Assembly (NCBI RefSeq): GCF_000474275.2
Contig: NZ_ATAE01000034.1
Coordinates: forward strand, 1 to 64,000
Direction: 5' to 3'
Length of the DNA stretch: 64,000 bases
Source of the DNA: Alkalihalophilus marmarensis DSM 21297
GTDB lineage: Bacteria; Bacillota; Bacilli; Bacillales; Bacillaceae_D
A program made the translations under genes and the position numbers. Under the pieces are notes generated by a model. It was not told where the DNA came from. It worked only from the letters and a program-made list of their open reading frames with translations, and did not search any database. Position 1 is the first letter of the stretch; every line of letters begins with the position of its first letter. Shown in pieces: positions 36,909 through 46,022 of the stretch.

Positions 36909-37610
36909 ATGCTTGAATGGTTTAATCAAATTCAGTGGGAGTATCTATATGATCCGGAATTAGCGATGAATTCACTTCCTTTTTTACTTGAAGGATTAAA
37001 AGTAACCATGATAATTGCTCTGTTCAGTATGGTTTTTGCTCTCATTTTAGGATTGCTTTTAGGGATTGCGCGGATGTCGAAGTTCTGGTTTATCAGATGG
37101 CCCGCTAGAATCTATATTTCATTTATGAGGGGAACGCCTTTACTCGTATTTATCTTTATCCTTTATTATGGCATTCCGGTACTAGGTGTTGAATTTAAGA
37201 GTGCTATTGTTGCAGGGATTGTTGGAATCAGTCTTAACTTTGCTGCTTACAATGCCGAAGTGGTTAGATCAGCCATCATGTCCGTTCCGCGTGGTCAATG
37301 GGAGGCAGCTGCTTCACTGCAAATGAGTTATGTTCAAACATTAAGAAGGGTCATTATCCCTCAAGCAACACGAATTGCCTTGCCGCCTACTTTTAATATT
37401 TTTATGGACATCGTGAAAGGTACCTCTCTTGCGTCGGTTATTACTGTCCAAGAATTATTGTACAGCTCAAGACTTGTGGCTGGCCGTACGTTTGATAGTA
37501 TGACGATGTATATAACAGCCGCTCTTATTTATTGGGTGGTATGTATTATTATCGGTTATTTCCAAGAAAGATTAGAGAAGAGATATAATCGTTACTTAAG
37601 TAAGCGATAA
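36909..37610 (+). CDS. Polar amino-acid ABC permease (TcyB-like)
   Basis: A 233-residue His/Glu/Gln/Arg-type permease with about five helices. Family marks are [33 protein letters not shown], the [17 protein letters not shown] pore segment and the EAA loop [34 protein letters not shown] precedes the ATG. It is 13 bases from the ATPase gene and functions as a homodimer with it. Confidence 0.9.
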   Translation: MLEWFNQIQWEYLYDPELAMNSLPFLLEGLKVTMIIALFSMVFALILGLLLGIARMSKFWFIRWPARIYISFMRGTPLLVFIFILYYGIPVLGVEFKSAIVAGIVGISLNFAAYNAEVVRSAIMSVPRGQWEAAASLQMSYVQTLRRVIIPQATRIALPPTFNIFMDIVKGTSLASVITVQELLYSSRLVAGRTFDSMTMYITAALIYWVVCIIIGYFQERLEKRYNRYLSKR

Positions 37611-37623
37611 AGGAGGACTCAAA

Positions 37624-38364
37624 ATGATTAATGTATCTAAGCTTAATAAAAAGTTTGACGACAATACCGTTTTAGAGTCTATAGACTTTTCTGTTGAAAA
37701 AGGGGAAGTGGTTTGTTTAATAGGGCCTTCAGGTTCCGGTAAAACAACTCTTCTTCGCTGCTTAAATGTGTTAGAACTGCCTAACAGCGGTACGATCACA
37801 ATAGGTGAGAAAAAAGTAAAATTTGGAGCAAAGAATGTTTCCAAAAAAGATATAAGTGAGCTGCGCGCTTATAGCGGGATGGTCTTTCAAGGCTTTCATC
37901 TCTTTCCGCACAAAACGGTCATGGAAAATATCATAGAGGCTCCTTTAACCGTTAAGAAAGCTAGAAAGAGTACTGTTCTTGCAGATGGGGAGAAGCTTTT
38001 AAAGAAAGTAGGCATGTTTGAACATAAGGATAAGTATCCAGATGCGTTATCAGGAGGACAGCAGCAGCGCGTGGCTATAGCTAGAGCACTAATGATGAAT
38101 CCTGATGTCATGTTGTTTGATGAGCCAACTTCAGCACTAGATCCGCAGCTCGTAGGTGAAGTTCTCAGAGTTATCGAAGAGCTGGCCAAAGAAGGACAGA
38201 CGATGGTAATCGTAACGCATGAAATGAATTTTGCAAAACGAGTGGCTGATAAAGTATTCTTTATGGATGGCGGGTTCATAGTGGAGGAAGGTAAGGCAAG
38301 AGAGCTGCTTGAACATCCGAAAGAAGCTCGTACGCGAGAATTCTTACAGCTATTAGGCGAATAA
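37624..38364 (+). CDS. Polar amino-acid ABC ATPase (TcyC-like)
   Basis: A 246-residue ATP-binding subunit with Walker [12 protein letters not shown]-loop [17 protein letters not shown], signature [15 protein letters not shown], Walker [14 protein letters not shown] and switch [13 protein letters not shown]. The length and order match TcyC of the B. subtilis cystine importer TcyABC. The gene ends 12 bases before the promoter of the SAM riboswitch. Confidence 0.92.
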   Translation: MINVSKLNKKFDDNTVLESIDFSVEKGEVVCLIGPSGSGKTTLLRCLNVLELPNSGTITIGEKKVKFGAKNVSKKDISELRAYSGMVFQGFHLFPHKTVMENIIEAPLTVKKARKSTVLADGEKLLKKVGMFEHKDKYPDALSGGQQQRVAIARALMMNPDVMLFDEPTSALDPQLVGEVLRVIEELAKEGQTMVIVTHEMNFAKRVADKVFFMDGGFIVEEGKARELLEHPKEARTREFLQLLGE

Positions 38365-38376
38365 CTCTGAAAACTA

Positions 38377-38405
38377 TTGACATTTCTTTAATCCTTTATT
38401 ATGAT
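38377..38405 (+). promoter_or_regulatory. Promoter of the metNIQ operon
   Basis: Perfect TTGACA (38377-38382), 17-base spacer, TATGAT (38400-38405), about 30 bases before the S-box RNA. Confidence 0.85.
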
Positions 38406-38437
38406 GAAATAACTTAGAAAATTTGAATAGTTTAAAA

Positions 38438-38545
38438 CTCTTATCAAGAGCGACCGAGGGACAGGCCCTATGACGTCCGGCAACCTCTAAGTTTATACTT
38501 AGTCGGTGCTAAATCCTGCAGAGCTATGGCTCTGAAAGATAAGAG
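38438..38545 (+). ncRNA. SAM-I riboswitch (S-box)
   Basis: All S-box hallmarks are present. The P1 arm CTCTTATC pairs with GATAAGAG, followed by AAGAGCGACCGAGGGACAGG, then CCCTATGACGTCCGGCAACC, the variable P3 hairpin, and GGTGCTAAATCCTGC before the P4 hairpin GCAGAGCTATGGCTCTG. With S-adenosylmethionine bound, the following terminator should form and switch off metNIQ. Confidence 0.97.
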
Positions 38546-38562
38546 GTGCGATCTTAATTGTC

Positions 38563-38597
38563 AAACCTCTTTCTGAATAGGAAGAGGTTTTTATTTT
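38563..38597 (+). terminator. Riboswitch-controlled terminator
   Basis: AAACCTCTT pairs with AAGAGGTTT, then TTATTTTT; it lies between the S-box and metN. Its 5' arm can pair alternatively with the P1 region (AAGAGGTGCG), as expected for an antiterminator. Confidence 0.9.
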
Positions 38598-38687
38598 TGG
38601 TTTTACGGAAGTGGATAAGAACTAGAACCAACATATTTACAAAGTTGAGTTTTCAAATAAGATTACTTAGTTTCTGAGGTGGAAATC

Positions 38688-39701
38688 ATGATAGCGGTCA
38701 AGAATGTCATCAAAGAATATAAAACAAAAAAGGGCCTGATTAAAGGTGTGGATAATGTCAGCCTTGAGGTTGAAAAAGGAGAAATTTTCGGTATTGTCGG
38801 GTATAGCGGAGCAGGAAAGAGTTCACTTTTACGCTGCCTTAATCTAATGGAGAAGCCAACCTCTGGAGAAATCTATGTAGATGGGGTGAACCTAGTCTCA
38901 TTAAAAGCTAGTAAGTTGCGAGAGGCTAGACAGAAAATAGGAATGATCTTTCAACATTTTTATCTCGCATCATCTAAAACGGTATTTGATAATGTCTTTT
39001 TCGCCTTAAAGGCTGCTGGGAAATCAAAAGCTGAAAGTGAAAAGAAAGTTCTAGAATTACTTGATTTAGTCGGCCTTTCTGATAAAGCGCAGCACTACCC
39101 GAGCCAGTTAAGTGGCGGTCAAAAGCAGAGAGTCGGTATTGCAAGAGCGCTGGCAAATGATCCAAAGGTTCTCCTTTGTGATGAAGCAACCTCTGCCCTT
39201 GATCCAAGCACAACCCAGTCCATCTTAAAACTGTTAAAAAGTATAAACGAAAAGCTAGGTCTTACGATTGTTCTCATCACTCATGAGATGGAAGTGGTAA
39301 AAGAGATATGTGACCGAATGGCTGTGATGGAAAACGGGAAGGTTATCGAGCTTGGAAGTGTGTATCAACTGTTTGCTAAGCCAAAAGAAAAGCTGACAAA
39401 AGAATTTATCGATGGCGTCATGCAGTTTAAGCTCCCGCAAACATTAATGAACACATGCCTAGGGACGATCATAAAGATTCATTTTCAAGGAGAGGTCGCG
39501 CTCGAATCCGTTGTTTCTGATGTGTTAAAAGGATTTGATATAAAAGGAAATATACTGCACGGGAAAATTGAATACATCAAAGAAGTGCCGCTCGGGGTCT
39601 TCATTATGGAACTGATAGGGGACCAAGAAGAAATTGATAAGGTTATCTCTTACTTAGATGAAAAAGCGGTCGGGGTGGAGGTGATTACGAATGACAATTG
39701 A
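38688..39701 (+). CDS. metN: Methionine ABC importer ATPase MetN
   Basis: This 337-residue ATPase has Walker A GYSGAGKSSL, signature LSGGQKQRVGIARAL and Walker B VLLCDEATSALDP (Asp-Glu-Ala-Thr, typical of MetN). A C-terminal NIL ligand-sensing domain (about 260-337) gives methionine feedback. ATG 38688 was chosen over GTG 38679, because GAGGTGG is correctly spaced for it. The gene follows a SAM riboswitch and overlaps metI by 11 bases. Confidence 0.95.
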   Translation: MIAVKNVIKEYKTKKGLIKGVDNVSLEVEKGEIFGIVGYSGAGKSSLLRCLNLMEKPTSGEIYVDGVNLVSLKASKLREARQKIGMIFQHFYLASSKTVFDNVFFALKAAGKSKAESEKKVLELLDLVGLSDKAQHYPSQLSGGQKQRVGIARALANDPKVLLCDEATSALDPSTTQSILKLLKSINEKLGLTIVLITHEMEVVKEICDRMAVMENGKVIELGSVYQLFAKPKEKLTKEFIDGVMQFKLPQTLMNTCLGTIIKIHFQGEVALESVVSDVLKGFDIKGNILHGKIEYIKEVPLGVFIMELIGDQEEIDKVISYLDEKAVGVEVITNDN

Positions 39702-40356
39702 TACATTTATTCAATTGCTGCCAGAATTAAATAAAGCTTTTATTCAAACAGTCATTATGGTCGGGATCTCCCTTTCCATTGCTATTCTTGTCGGCCTTCC
39801 TGTAGGAATTCTGCTATATGTCACGGATAAAGGGTTATTTTTAGAAAATGTATGGATCAAAAGCATCCTTGGACTGATTGTAAACTTAATTCGCTCGATC
39901 CCATTTATTATCTTACTAGTCGCATTAATTCCATTAACACAAGCCATTGTGGGCGGTACAATTGGGCCGGTGGCAGCCTCTGTTTCTTTATCGGTAGCAG
40001 CGATTCCTTTCTTTGCAAGGTTAGTAGAATCATCGATGCGGAAAATTGATAAGGGGGTAGTTGAAGCGGCTATATCAGTCGGAGCAAGCCCTTGGCTGAT
40101 TATTAAAGATATTTTATTAACTGAAGCAAAACCAGGAATCGTACAAGGAATTACAATTACAACCATCAGTCTTATCGGATACTCTGCTATGGCCGGGGTT
40201 GTCGGCGGCGGCGGGATTGGTGACTTAGCCATTCGTTTTGGCTACTACCGTTATGATGAGGCTGTGATGTTTACAACCATTATCATTTTAATTGTGCTCG
40301 TCCAGGTTATCCAATACACGGGTGACTTGATTGCAAAAACAATAGATAAGAGATAA
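39691..40356 (+). CDS. metI: Methionine ABC importer permease MetI (MetP)
   Basis: A 221-residue permease with five helices, starting AFIQTVIMVGISLSIAILVGLPVGILL. Its EAA loop reads EAAISVGASPWLIIKDILLTEAKPGIVQG, and GYSAMAGVVGGGGIGDLAIRFGYYRYD is diagnostic of MetI. It forms the pore of the D- and L-methionine importer. Gene order N-I-Q is standard. Confidence 0.95.
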   Translation: MTIDTFIQLLPELNKAFIQTVIMVGISLSIAILVGLPVGILLYVTDKGLFLENVWIKSILGLIVNLIRSIPFIILLVALIPLTQAIVGGTIGPVAASVSLSVAAIPFFARLVESSMRKIDKGVVEAAISVGASPWLIIKDILLTEAKPGIVQGITITTISLIGYSAMAGVVGGGGIGDLAIRFGYYRYDEAVMFTTIIILIVLVQVIQYTGDLIAKTIDKR

Positions 40357-40382
40357 AAATAGGAGAACAGGGGAGATAAAAG

Positions 40383-41213
40383 ATGAAAAAATTAAAAACA
40401 GTATTACTATCAGCATTATTAGTAGGAGCACTAGCAGCGTGTGGTTCAGGGGAAACAGAGGAAACATCAGCTGCAGCAGAAGATAAATCAAAGATTACAT
40501 TTGGCTCAACTGCCGGTCCATACAGTGATATGGTAAGTAAAGCAATCAAGCCTGTGTTAGAAGAAAAAGGGTATGAAGTAGAAGTCGTAGAATTTAGTGA
40601 TTATGTACAGCCAAACATTGCATTAAACAACGGTTCTATTGATGCGAACCTATTCCAGCATAAAATTTACATGGATAACTTTGCTGAAGAAAATAATATG
40701 GAACTTTCAGAAATAATTGTTGTACCGACTGCACCAATGGGAATTTACTCTAATAAGTATGACTCTCTGGATGAAATTGAAGAAGGTACGCAAATTGCTA
40801 TCCCAAATGACCCAACGAATGCTGCTCGTGCCTTTTTAATTCTTGAAGAAGAGGGATTAATCAAGGTCGATCCAGACGTGAATCCACTCGTCATTTCAGA
40901 GCGTGACGTAATCGAAAACCCTAAAAATATTGTGTTCCAGCCAATTGAAGCAGGCCAGCTGCCACGAGCTGTAGATTCTGTAGACTTATCAGCTGTACCA
41001 GGAAACTTTGCACTCTCAGCTAATATGGACCTTCTTGATGCATTAAAGCTTGAAACGATGCCTGATGAGTATCGAAACCGTGTCGTTGTAAGCACAGAAA
41101 ATCTTGACCAGTCATTTGTTGAAGATATTAAAGAAGCTGTAGAATCGAGTGAATTTGAAGAAGTAATTGATAGTGAATTTGAAGGCTTTGGAAAACCAGA
41201 GTGGATGGAGTAA
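40383..41213 (+). CDS. metQ: Methionine-binding lipoprotein MetQ
   Basis: This 276-residue NlpA-family lipoprotein has a signal ending VGALAACG. Family segments are FGSTAGPYSDMVSKAIKPVLEEKGYEVEVVEFSDYVQPN, LNNGSIDANLFQH and IPNDPTNAARAFLILEEEGLI. It delivers methionine to MetNI. Only 26 bases separate it from metI, with AGGAGAACAGGGGAG before the ATG. Confidence 0.95.
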   Translation: MKKLKTVLLSALLVGALAACGSGETEETSAAAEDKSKITFGSTAGPYSDMVSKAIKPVLEEKGYEVEVVEFSDYVQPNIALNNGSIDANLFQHKIYMDNFAEENNMELSEIIVVPTAPMGIYSNKYDSLDEIEEGTQIAIPNDPTNAARAFLILEEEGLIKVDPDVNPLVISERDVIENPKNIVFQPIEAGQLPRAVDSVDLSAVPGNFALSANMDLLDALKLETMPDEYRNRVVVSTENLDQSFVEDIKEAVESSEFEEVIDSEFEGFGKPEWME

Positions 41214-41222
41214 AAGTCACTT

Positions 41223-41256
41223 AGAGAAGGCGCTGTAATCAGCGTCTTCTTTTGTT
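41223..41256 (+). terminator. Terminator of metNIQ
   Basis: AGAAGGCGCTG pairs with CAGCGTCTTCT (one G-T pair), tail TTTTGTTT. Confidence 0.85.
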
Positions 41257-41310
41257 TATAGAGAGAGGTGAAGGTGAGTACTATACAATTTGAAGTTAGG
41301 AGGGTACTTG

Positions 41311-41364
41311 ATGTGTATCTCATTTACAGCGGGGTATCAGCAGGTTAAACAAACGTTTAATTAA
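41311..41364 (+). CDS. Possible 17-residue peptide
   Basis: An 18-codon frame (MCISFTAGYQQVKQTFN) has an excellent AGGAGGGT seven bases before its ATG. The strong ribosome site is the only support; there is no promoter or homologue that can be named. It may be a remnant or a true micropeptide. Confidence 0.3.
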   Translation: MCISFTAGYQQVKQTFN

Positions 41365-41439
41365 TAGAAATTGAACCATCCATTAAAGGGGAGAATGATG
41401 AGGGAAAAGAGTCATGCTCCTTACACAGCGAGCAATAAG

Positions 41440-41474
41440 AAAGCTGACTTATGAAATAACATAAGTCAGCTTTT
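41440..41474. terminator. Bidirectional terminator before the binding-protein gene
   Basis: AAAGCTGACTTATG pairs exactly with CATAAGTCAGCTTT around AAATAA. It lies just past the minus-strand stop at 41482. Confidence 0.9.
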
Positions 41475-41481
41475 CTACGTT

Positions 41482-43086
41482 TTAACGATTCAATTCTACA
41501 TCACGTAAGAATAAAGTTGTACTTGGGAACTGCCAGAATCCTTCTACATCATCACGCACACCTGCGATAATTTCAGGGAAGTAAAGGTAGGCATATGGAG
41601 ATTCTGCGGCTAGTTCATTTTGTGCAGCCTCATAAAAATCTAGGCGTTCTTGATCATCAGTTGCCTCACGTGCTTGTTGTAATAAGGAATCAATTTCTTC
41701 GTTATCAATAAATGAACGGTTGCCAGCAGGACCTTTGTTAGCTGAGTGGAAGACTGGATATAATCCGTAGTCGCCATCAAGTGTAACGGTCCCCCAGCTG
41801 CCTAAGAACAGCTCAGATTGGCCTTGGCCTGCACGTTCTAAATACGTACCGAACTCATAGGTGTCAATTTCAATGTCTATCCCAATTTCAGCAAGCTGAT
41901 ATTGCAGAGCTTGTGCAAGATCTTGGCGTTCACGATCATCGTCAGTCAAAATGGTTGTTTGGAAACCATCAGGGAAACCAGCTTCGGCTAAGAGTTCTTT
42001 TGCTTGTTCAGGATCATGCTCAATACGGTCAATATCATCACTGTATCCGAATACATCCGGCGCAATTGGTCCGTCTGCAATGACTCCAGTACCATCTAAC
42101 ACCCCATCAATTAGGGCTTGCTTATCTACTGCCATATGAAGAGCACGTCTTACATTTACATCGTCAAATGGCTCTACTTCAGTATTGAATCCTAGGTAAA
42201 CCATCCGCGTTGAGTTTGATTGTTGGACAGACGTTTCAGCACCATTTTCTACTCGTGAAACATCACTTGGGTTTACAGGAAATATGATGTCCACGCCGCC
42301 AGTTTCAAGCTCGGCAATACGCGTCAAGTCTTCTGGGATAACGGTGAATGTGACAGAGTCAACTTTCGCTTTTTCCTCATGCCAGTAGTCCTCATTTTTT
42401 ACTAAAGTAACAGATTGTCCAGGGCTGCGTTCTTCAAATTTAAAATACCCTGTACCAGCTGGCGCTTCATTAACAGTAGAGAAAGGCTGGCCGCCGTTTT
42501 CCATTGCCTCATATGAAGCTTCAATTGATTCTAGACTGATAATGCTCCCGCCTGGGTGAGCAAGATGTGCAGGCAGAGAGGCGAATGGGAATTCCGTTTC
42601 AATATGTACCGTATACTCATCTTCTACTGTTACGTCCGTAATCATCCCAAATAAGAAAGAGACAGGAGAGGCCACTTCTGGATCGCGAACACGATCTAAG
42701 TTCGCTTTAACTACCTCTGCATTTAATTCAGAATCGTCATGAAACGTAACACCTTGACGGATCTTAGCTTCCCACGTCGTGTCATCAATCTGCTCAAAGC
42801 TTTCTGCTAATGCAGGTTGAATGGTAAGGTCTGTTTCCATATGTACGAGTCGGTCATAAATTGTTGAGTTAATAGAGTTTGACACATTCTCGTTGGCACC
42901 ATGAGGATCAAGTGAAACAGGGTCTGACATAACGGCTACTTTCAGATCGCCTCCTCCTGTATTTTCTCCTGTTTCTCCTCCATCACTAGAAGGGTCATTA
43001 GAGGGTTCACTGCTGCAAGCAACTAGCCCTGCGCTTAGTACCGATAAAATGGCTGCAGACTTCAAAAATTTTGATAGTTTCTTCAT
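41482..43086 (-). CDS. Family 5 oligopeptide/glutathione-binding lipoprotein
   Basis: This 534-residue extracytoplasmic binding protein has a lipoprotein signal ending VLSAGLVACSSE. The SBP_bac_5 domain includes DPHGANENVSNSINSTIYDRLVHME, GTGYFKFEERSPGQSVTLVKNEDYWHE and VRRALHMAVDKQALIDGVLDG. Family members bind peptides, nickel or glutathione. No permease or ATPase genes adjoin it, so it is an orphan that must dock to a remote Opp or Dpp complex. It could therefore import peptide signals (speculative). Promoter TTGACT/TATAGT upstream. Confidence 0.88.
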   Translation of the reverse strand: MKKLSKFLKSAAILSVLSAGLVACSSEPSNDPSSDGGETGENTGGGDLKVAVMSDPVSLDPHGANENVSNSINSTIYDRLVHMETDLTIQPALAESFEQIDDTTWEAKIRQGVTFHDDSELNAEVVKANLDRVRDPEVASPVSFLFGMITDVTVEDEYTVHIETEFPFASLPAHLAHPGGSIISLESIEASYEAMENGGQPFSTVNEAPAGTGYFKFEERSPGQSVTLVKNEDYWHEEKAKVDSVTFTVIPEDLTRIAELETGGVDIIFPVNPSDVSRVENGAETSVQQSNSTRMVYLGFNTEVEPFDDVNVRRALHMAVDKQALIDGVLDGTGVIADGPIAPDVFGYSDDIDRIEHDPEQAKELLAEAGFPDGFQTTILTDDDRERQDLAQALQYQLAEIGIDIEIDTYEFGTYLERAGQGQSELFLGSWGTVTLDGDYGLYPVFHSANKGPAGNRSFIDNEEIDSLLQQAREATDDQERLDFYEAAQNELAAESPYAYLYFPEIIAGVRDDVEGFWQFPSTTLFLRDVELNR

Positions 43087-43154
43087 GATTAATCTCCTCT
43101 CAGATGAATTAAATAGACAATAATCTACTAAAAGTACAAAGAATTGCTAAGAAA

Positions 43155-43184
43155 ACTATAGCTTAATAGTGTGGATAAAGTCAA
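43155..43184 (-). promoter_or_regulatory. Promoter of the orphan binding-protein gene
   Basis: On the minus strand TTGACT, 18 bases, TATAGT, about 70 bases before the ATG. Confidence 0.65.
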
Positions 43185-43253
43185 TTTAGTATTTTCAAAA
43201 TAATAAATTTTCTAACAAATTAGCGCACAAAAACTGAGCTCTCTATTAATTTC

Positions 43254-43277
43254 GACATGTTTCACGGGAAACATGTC
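43254..43277. other. parS-like centromere palindrome
   Basis: GACATGTTTC-ACGG-GAAACATGTC has perfect 10-base arms. Its core TGTTTCACGGGAAACA (43258-43273) differs from the Bacillus parS consensus TGTTnCACGTGAAACA at one base. It would bind Spo0J/ParB. It is intergenic, and the neighbourhood (sigW-glmS) is origin-proximal in B. subtilis, as parS sites are. Confidence 0.65.
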
Positions 43278-43643
43278 AATTAAATGGTAATGACTATCAA
43301 TTCAAGTAGATATATGTTGAAGGATTCTTCTACCACACAAAAGGGATTCATCAGATCTTTCTGGAATGTTTCATGAGTGAAGACGACAACAAATGTTTAA
43401 AGATTGAGAGATAACCTTACATTAATACGAAAAACAGCCTAGCTGCGTGGTAGGATAACGCTCAAGGAAATGTGCTTTTTACAAAATGATAAACAAAAGT
43501 ATTCAAGGGTTTAACACTTTGTATGATGTATTTGTCCTGACTCACACGTAGAATTGATATTGAAGTCAAACTATTCTAATAATTTCGATTTGTATCATTT
43601 TACTTATTGTGAAATAACTTAACTTTGCTTAGGGGGAATTAAG

Positions 43644-44534
43644 ATGTCAGATCACGTAAAAATTGGACTAATTCAAGCCTCAAATGATGTACACGGCGAT
43701 GAGCCAGTAGCGGTTCATAAAGAGAAAGCCATTGAAAAGCATATTAAGTTAATTCGTGAAGCTAAAGCAAAGGGTGCTCAAATTATATGTCTGCAGGAAA
43801 TATTCTATGGCCCGTACTTCTGTTCTGAACAGAAAACAAAATGGTATGAGGCGGCAGAAGAAATCCCGAATGGCCCGACTACACGGTTGTTTCAAGATTT
43901 AGCAAAGGAACTTGAAATTGTTATTGTTCTTCCAATCTATGAGCGGGAAGGCATTGCTACTTACTATAATACGGCTGCAGTGATCGATGCGGACGGTTCT
44001 TATTTAGGGAAATACCGCAAACAACATATTCCTCATGTAGGTGTCGGGGAAGAGGGTTACGGTTTCTGGGAGAAGTATTACTTTAAGCCAGGAAATATGG
44101 GTTACCCAGTCTTTGATACAGCTTATGCAAAAGTAGGGGTCTACATCTGTTATGATCGTCATTTTCCAGAAGGTGCTAGATTACTAGGCTTGAACGGGGC
44201 AGAGATTGTCTTTAATCCATCAGCCACTGTTGCTGGTTTATCTGAATACTTATGGAAGCTAGAGCAGCCAGCCCATGCTGTTGCAAATGGCTATTATTTA
44301 GGTGCCATCAACCGTGTCGGAATGGAAGCGCCATGGAATATGGGCGAGTTCTACGGACAGTCCTATCTAGTAAACCCTCGCGGACAAATGGTTGCTGTTG
44401 CAAGCCGTGATCAAGATGAGGTCATTATTGGTGAAATGGACAAGAAAATGATTCGAGAAGTACGAGATACATGGCAGTTCTACAGAGACCGCAGACCAGA
44501 GACATATGATGATATGACGGCTCTTCTTCCTTAA
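43644..44534 (+). CDS. Beta-ureidopropionase (N-carbamoyl-beta-alanine amidohydrolase)
   Basis: This 296-residue nitrilase-superfamily enzyme hydrolyses N-carbamoyl-beta-alanine to beta-alanine, ammonia and carbon dioxide, the third step of reductive pyrimidine breakdown. The Glu-Lys-Cys triad is visible: LQEIFYGPYF, KYRKQHIPHV and VGVYICYDRHFPEGARLLG. Substrate choice rests on its neighbours preT, preA and dihydropyrimidinase. AGGGGG precedes the ATG. It is the first gene of the island. Confidence 0.9.
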   Translation: MSDHVKIGLIQASNDVHGDEPVAVHKEKAIEKHIKLIREAKAKGAQIICLQEIFYGPYFCSEQKTKWYEAAEEIPNGPTTRLFQDLAKELEIVIVLPIYEREGIATYYNTAAVIDADGSYLGKYRKQHIPHVGVGEEGYGFWEKYYFKPGNMGYPVFDTAYAKVGVYICYDRHFPEGARLLGLNGAEIVFNPSATVAGLSEYLWKLEQPAHAVANGYYLGAINRVGMEAPWNMGEFYGQSYLVNPRGQMVAVASRDQDEVIIGEMDKKMIREVRDTWQFYRDRRPETYDDMTALLP

Positions 44535-44547
44535 AAATAACATAAGA

Positions 44548-44587
44548 GCGTTCTGCATATGATCGTAGCTTATGCAGAACGTCTTTC
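44548..44587 (+). terminator. Intercistronic hairpin before preT
   Basis: GCGTTCTGCATA (44548-44559) pairs with TATGCAGAACGT (44571-44582) with a weak T tail. Partial terminator or RNA-processing site. Confidence 0.65.
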
Positions 44588-44624
44588 CATCTTAATTAGT
44601 TTAGATATTAAAGGAGGTCTTTCA

Positions 44625-45998
44625 TTGAGTGAGCAACGTTTAATGTTAACGGTAGAAGACTTAGAAAAGCAGTTTCAAGAGGCTCATCCTGGACTGACAA
44701 ATAGAGAAGCAGTTGAAGAAGCAAACCGCTGTTTATTTTGTTATGACGCACCCTGTATTACCGCTTGTCCGACAAGTATAGATATTCCTAAATTCATTAA
44801 GAAAATCTCCTCTGGGAATATGTTGGGATCTGCTAAAACGATTATGACGGCAAACCCAGTCGGTGCAAGCTGTTCACGTGTATGTCCAACAGAAGAGCTC
44901 TGTGAAGGGGCATGTGTCCTAAACCATTCAACTAAGCCGATTATGATTGGGGATTTGCAAAGGTATGCAACTGATTGGGCAATGAAAAATGAACAAGTTC
45001 TCTTTAAAGCCGGAAAGAAGAACGGAAAAACGGTTGCAATTGTTGGAGGGGGTCCTGCCGGCTTATCAGCTGCTCGTGAACTAGCTCTTATCGGGTATGA
45101 TGTCACGATTTATGAAGCTGAAAAAGAAGCGGGCGGGCTGAATACCTATGGGATCGTTTCTTTCCGCTTGCCACAGCGCGTGTCTTTCTGGGAAGTAGAT
45201 CAAGTAAAGAGTCTTGATGTGAAGATTAAAACGAATATGCGAATTGGAGAAGATGTTCCTGTATCAGAGCTGGTAGCCAATTATGATGCGGTTGTCCTTG
45301 CGATTGGAATGTCTAAGGTGCCGGATTTAGGAATAGAGGGTGAAGAGCTAGATGGTGTTCATGATGCGATTGACTTTGTTAAAGCAACGAAATCAGGCCA
45401 GCTGACAGAAGAGTACATCGGTAAAAAGGTAGTGGTCATTGGTGCTGGAAACACAGCGGTGGATGGTGCGACATGTTCTGTTCGTCTTGGCGCAGAAAAC
45501 GTTAAAATCCTCTACCGCAGAACACTGGCAGAAATGACGGCTTATGATTTTGAATATGAATTTGCAAAGCAAGATGGAGTCGAATTCCGCTGGTTAACTG
45601 CTCCTAAGCGTATTATCGGTGATGAGAACGGGAAAGTGAAAGCGATCGAGTGCATCAAAATGGAGCTGGGTGAACCGAGTGAAGATGGACGAAGAAGACC
45701 AGTACCTGTAGAAGGGTCTGAGTTTACGTTAGAAGTTGATGCGGTGATTAAGGCAATCGGCCAAACTCGCTATATTGACTTAATCGAGCAGTTTGGATTA
45801 GAGCATGACGGCGGAGTAGTAAAGGTAAATATGGAAGACTTTACGACATCCAACGAAAAGGTCTTTGCATGTGGTGATGTGATCTTCGGTAAAGGTCAAG
45901 GAGAAGCAATGGTTGTAACAGCGGCAGAACAAGGAAAACAGACAGCATATGCGCTGCATCAAAAACTATCTAAAAACATGCAGGAAGAATCGGCTTAA
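44625..45998 (+). CDS. preT: NAD-dependent dihydropyrimidine dehydrogenase subunit PreT
   Basis: This 457-residue FAD/NAD(P) flavoprotein with N-terminal iron-sulfur sites resembles the GltD-like half of mammalian DPD. Cys clusters are CLFCYDAPCITACP and GASCSRVCPTEELCEGAC. FAD motif VAIVGGGPAGLSAAREL and NAD motif VVVIGAGNTAVDGA follow, then ACGDVIFGKGQGEAMVVTAAEQGKQTA. The start is TTG 44625, 22 codons inside the longest frame, set by AAAGGAGG nine bases upstream. It passes electrons from NADH to PreA. Confidence 0.93.
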   Translation: MSEQRLMLTVEDLEKQFQEAHPGLTNREAVEEANRCLFCYDAPCITACPTSIDIPKFIKKISSGNMLGSAKTIMTANPVGASCSRVCPTEELCEGACVLNHSTKPIMIGDLQRYATDWAMKNEQVLFKAGKKNGKTVAIVGGGPAGLSAARELALIGYDVTIYEAEKEAGGLNTYGIVSFRLPQRVSFWEVDQVKSLDVKIKTNMRIGEDVPVSELVANYDAVVLAIGMSKVPDLGIEGEELDGVHDAIDFVKATKSGQLTEEYIGKKVVVIGAGNTAVDGATCSVRLGAENVKILYRRTLAEMTAYDFEYEFAKQDGVEFRWLTAPKRIIGDENGKVKAIECIKMELGEPSEDGRRRPVPVEGSEFTLEVDAVIKAIGQTRYIDLIEQFGLEHDGGVVKVNMEDFTTSNEKVFACGDVIFGKGQGEAMVVTAAEQGKQTAYALHQKLSKNMQEESA

Positions 45999-46022
45999 CC
46001 CAAATTACGAGGAGGTAGTTGA

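Larger units (their letters stand above)
43087..43643. other. 557-base intergenic region with parS-like site
   Basis: This is the largest gene-free gap here, between divergent genes. It contains the minus-strand promoter (43155-43184), the parS-like palindrome (43254-43277) and no credible reading frame. The rest is AT-rich, with a TATGAT at 43522-43527 that may be part of a promoter for the pyrimidine operon. Confidence 0.6.

Noticed and set aside
39744-40232. Long minus-strand frame (162 codons) antisense to metI
   Set aside because: It is a shadow of the coding pattern of metI, with no ribosome site or recognisable motif; similar antisense frames lie over preT, preA and dihydropyrimidine genes.
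43284-43302. Fur-like TAATGACTATCAATT in the 43-kb gap
   Set aside because: The inverted symmetry is poor compared with the four clear Fur boxes, and neither flanking gene is an iron gene.
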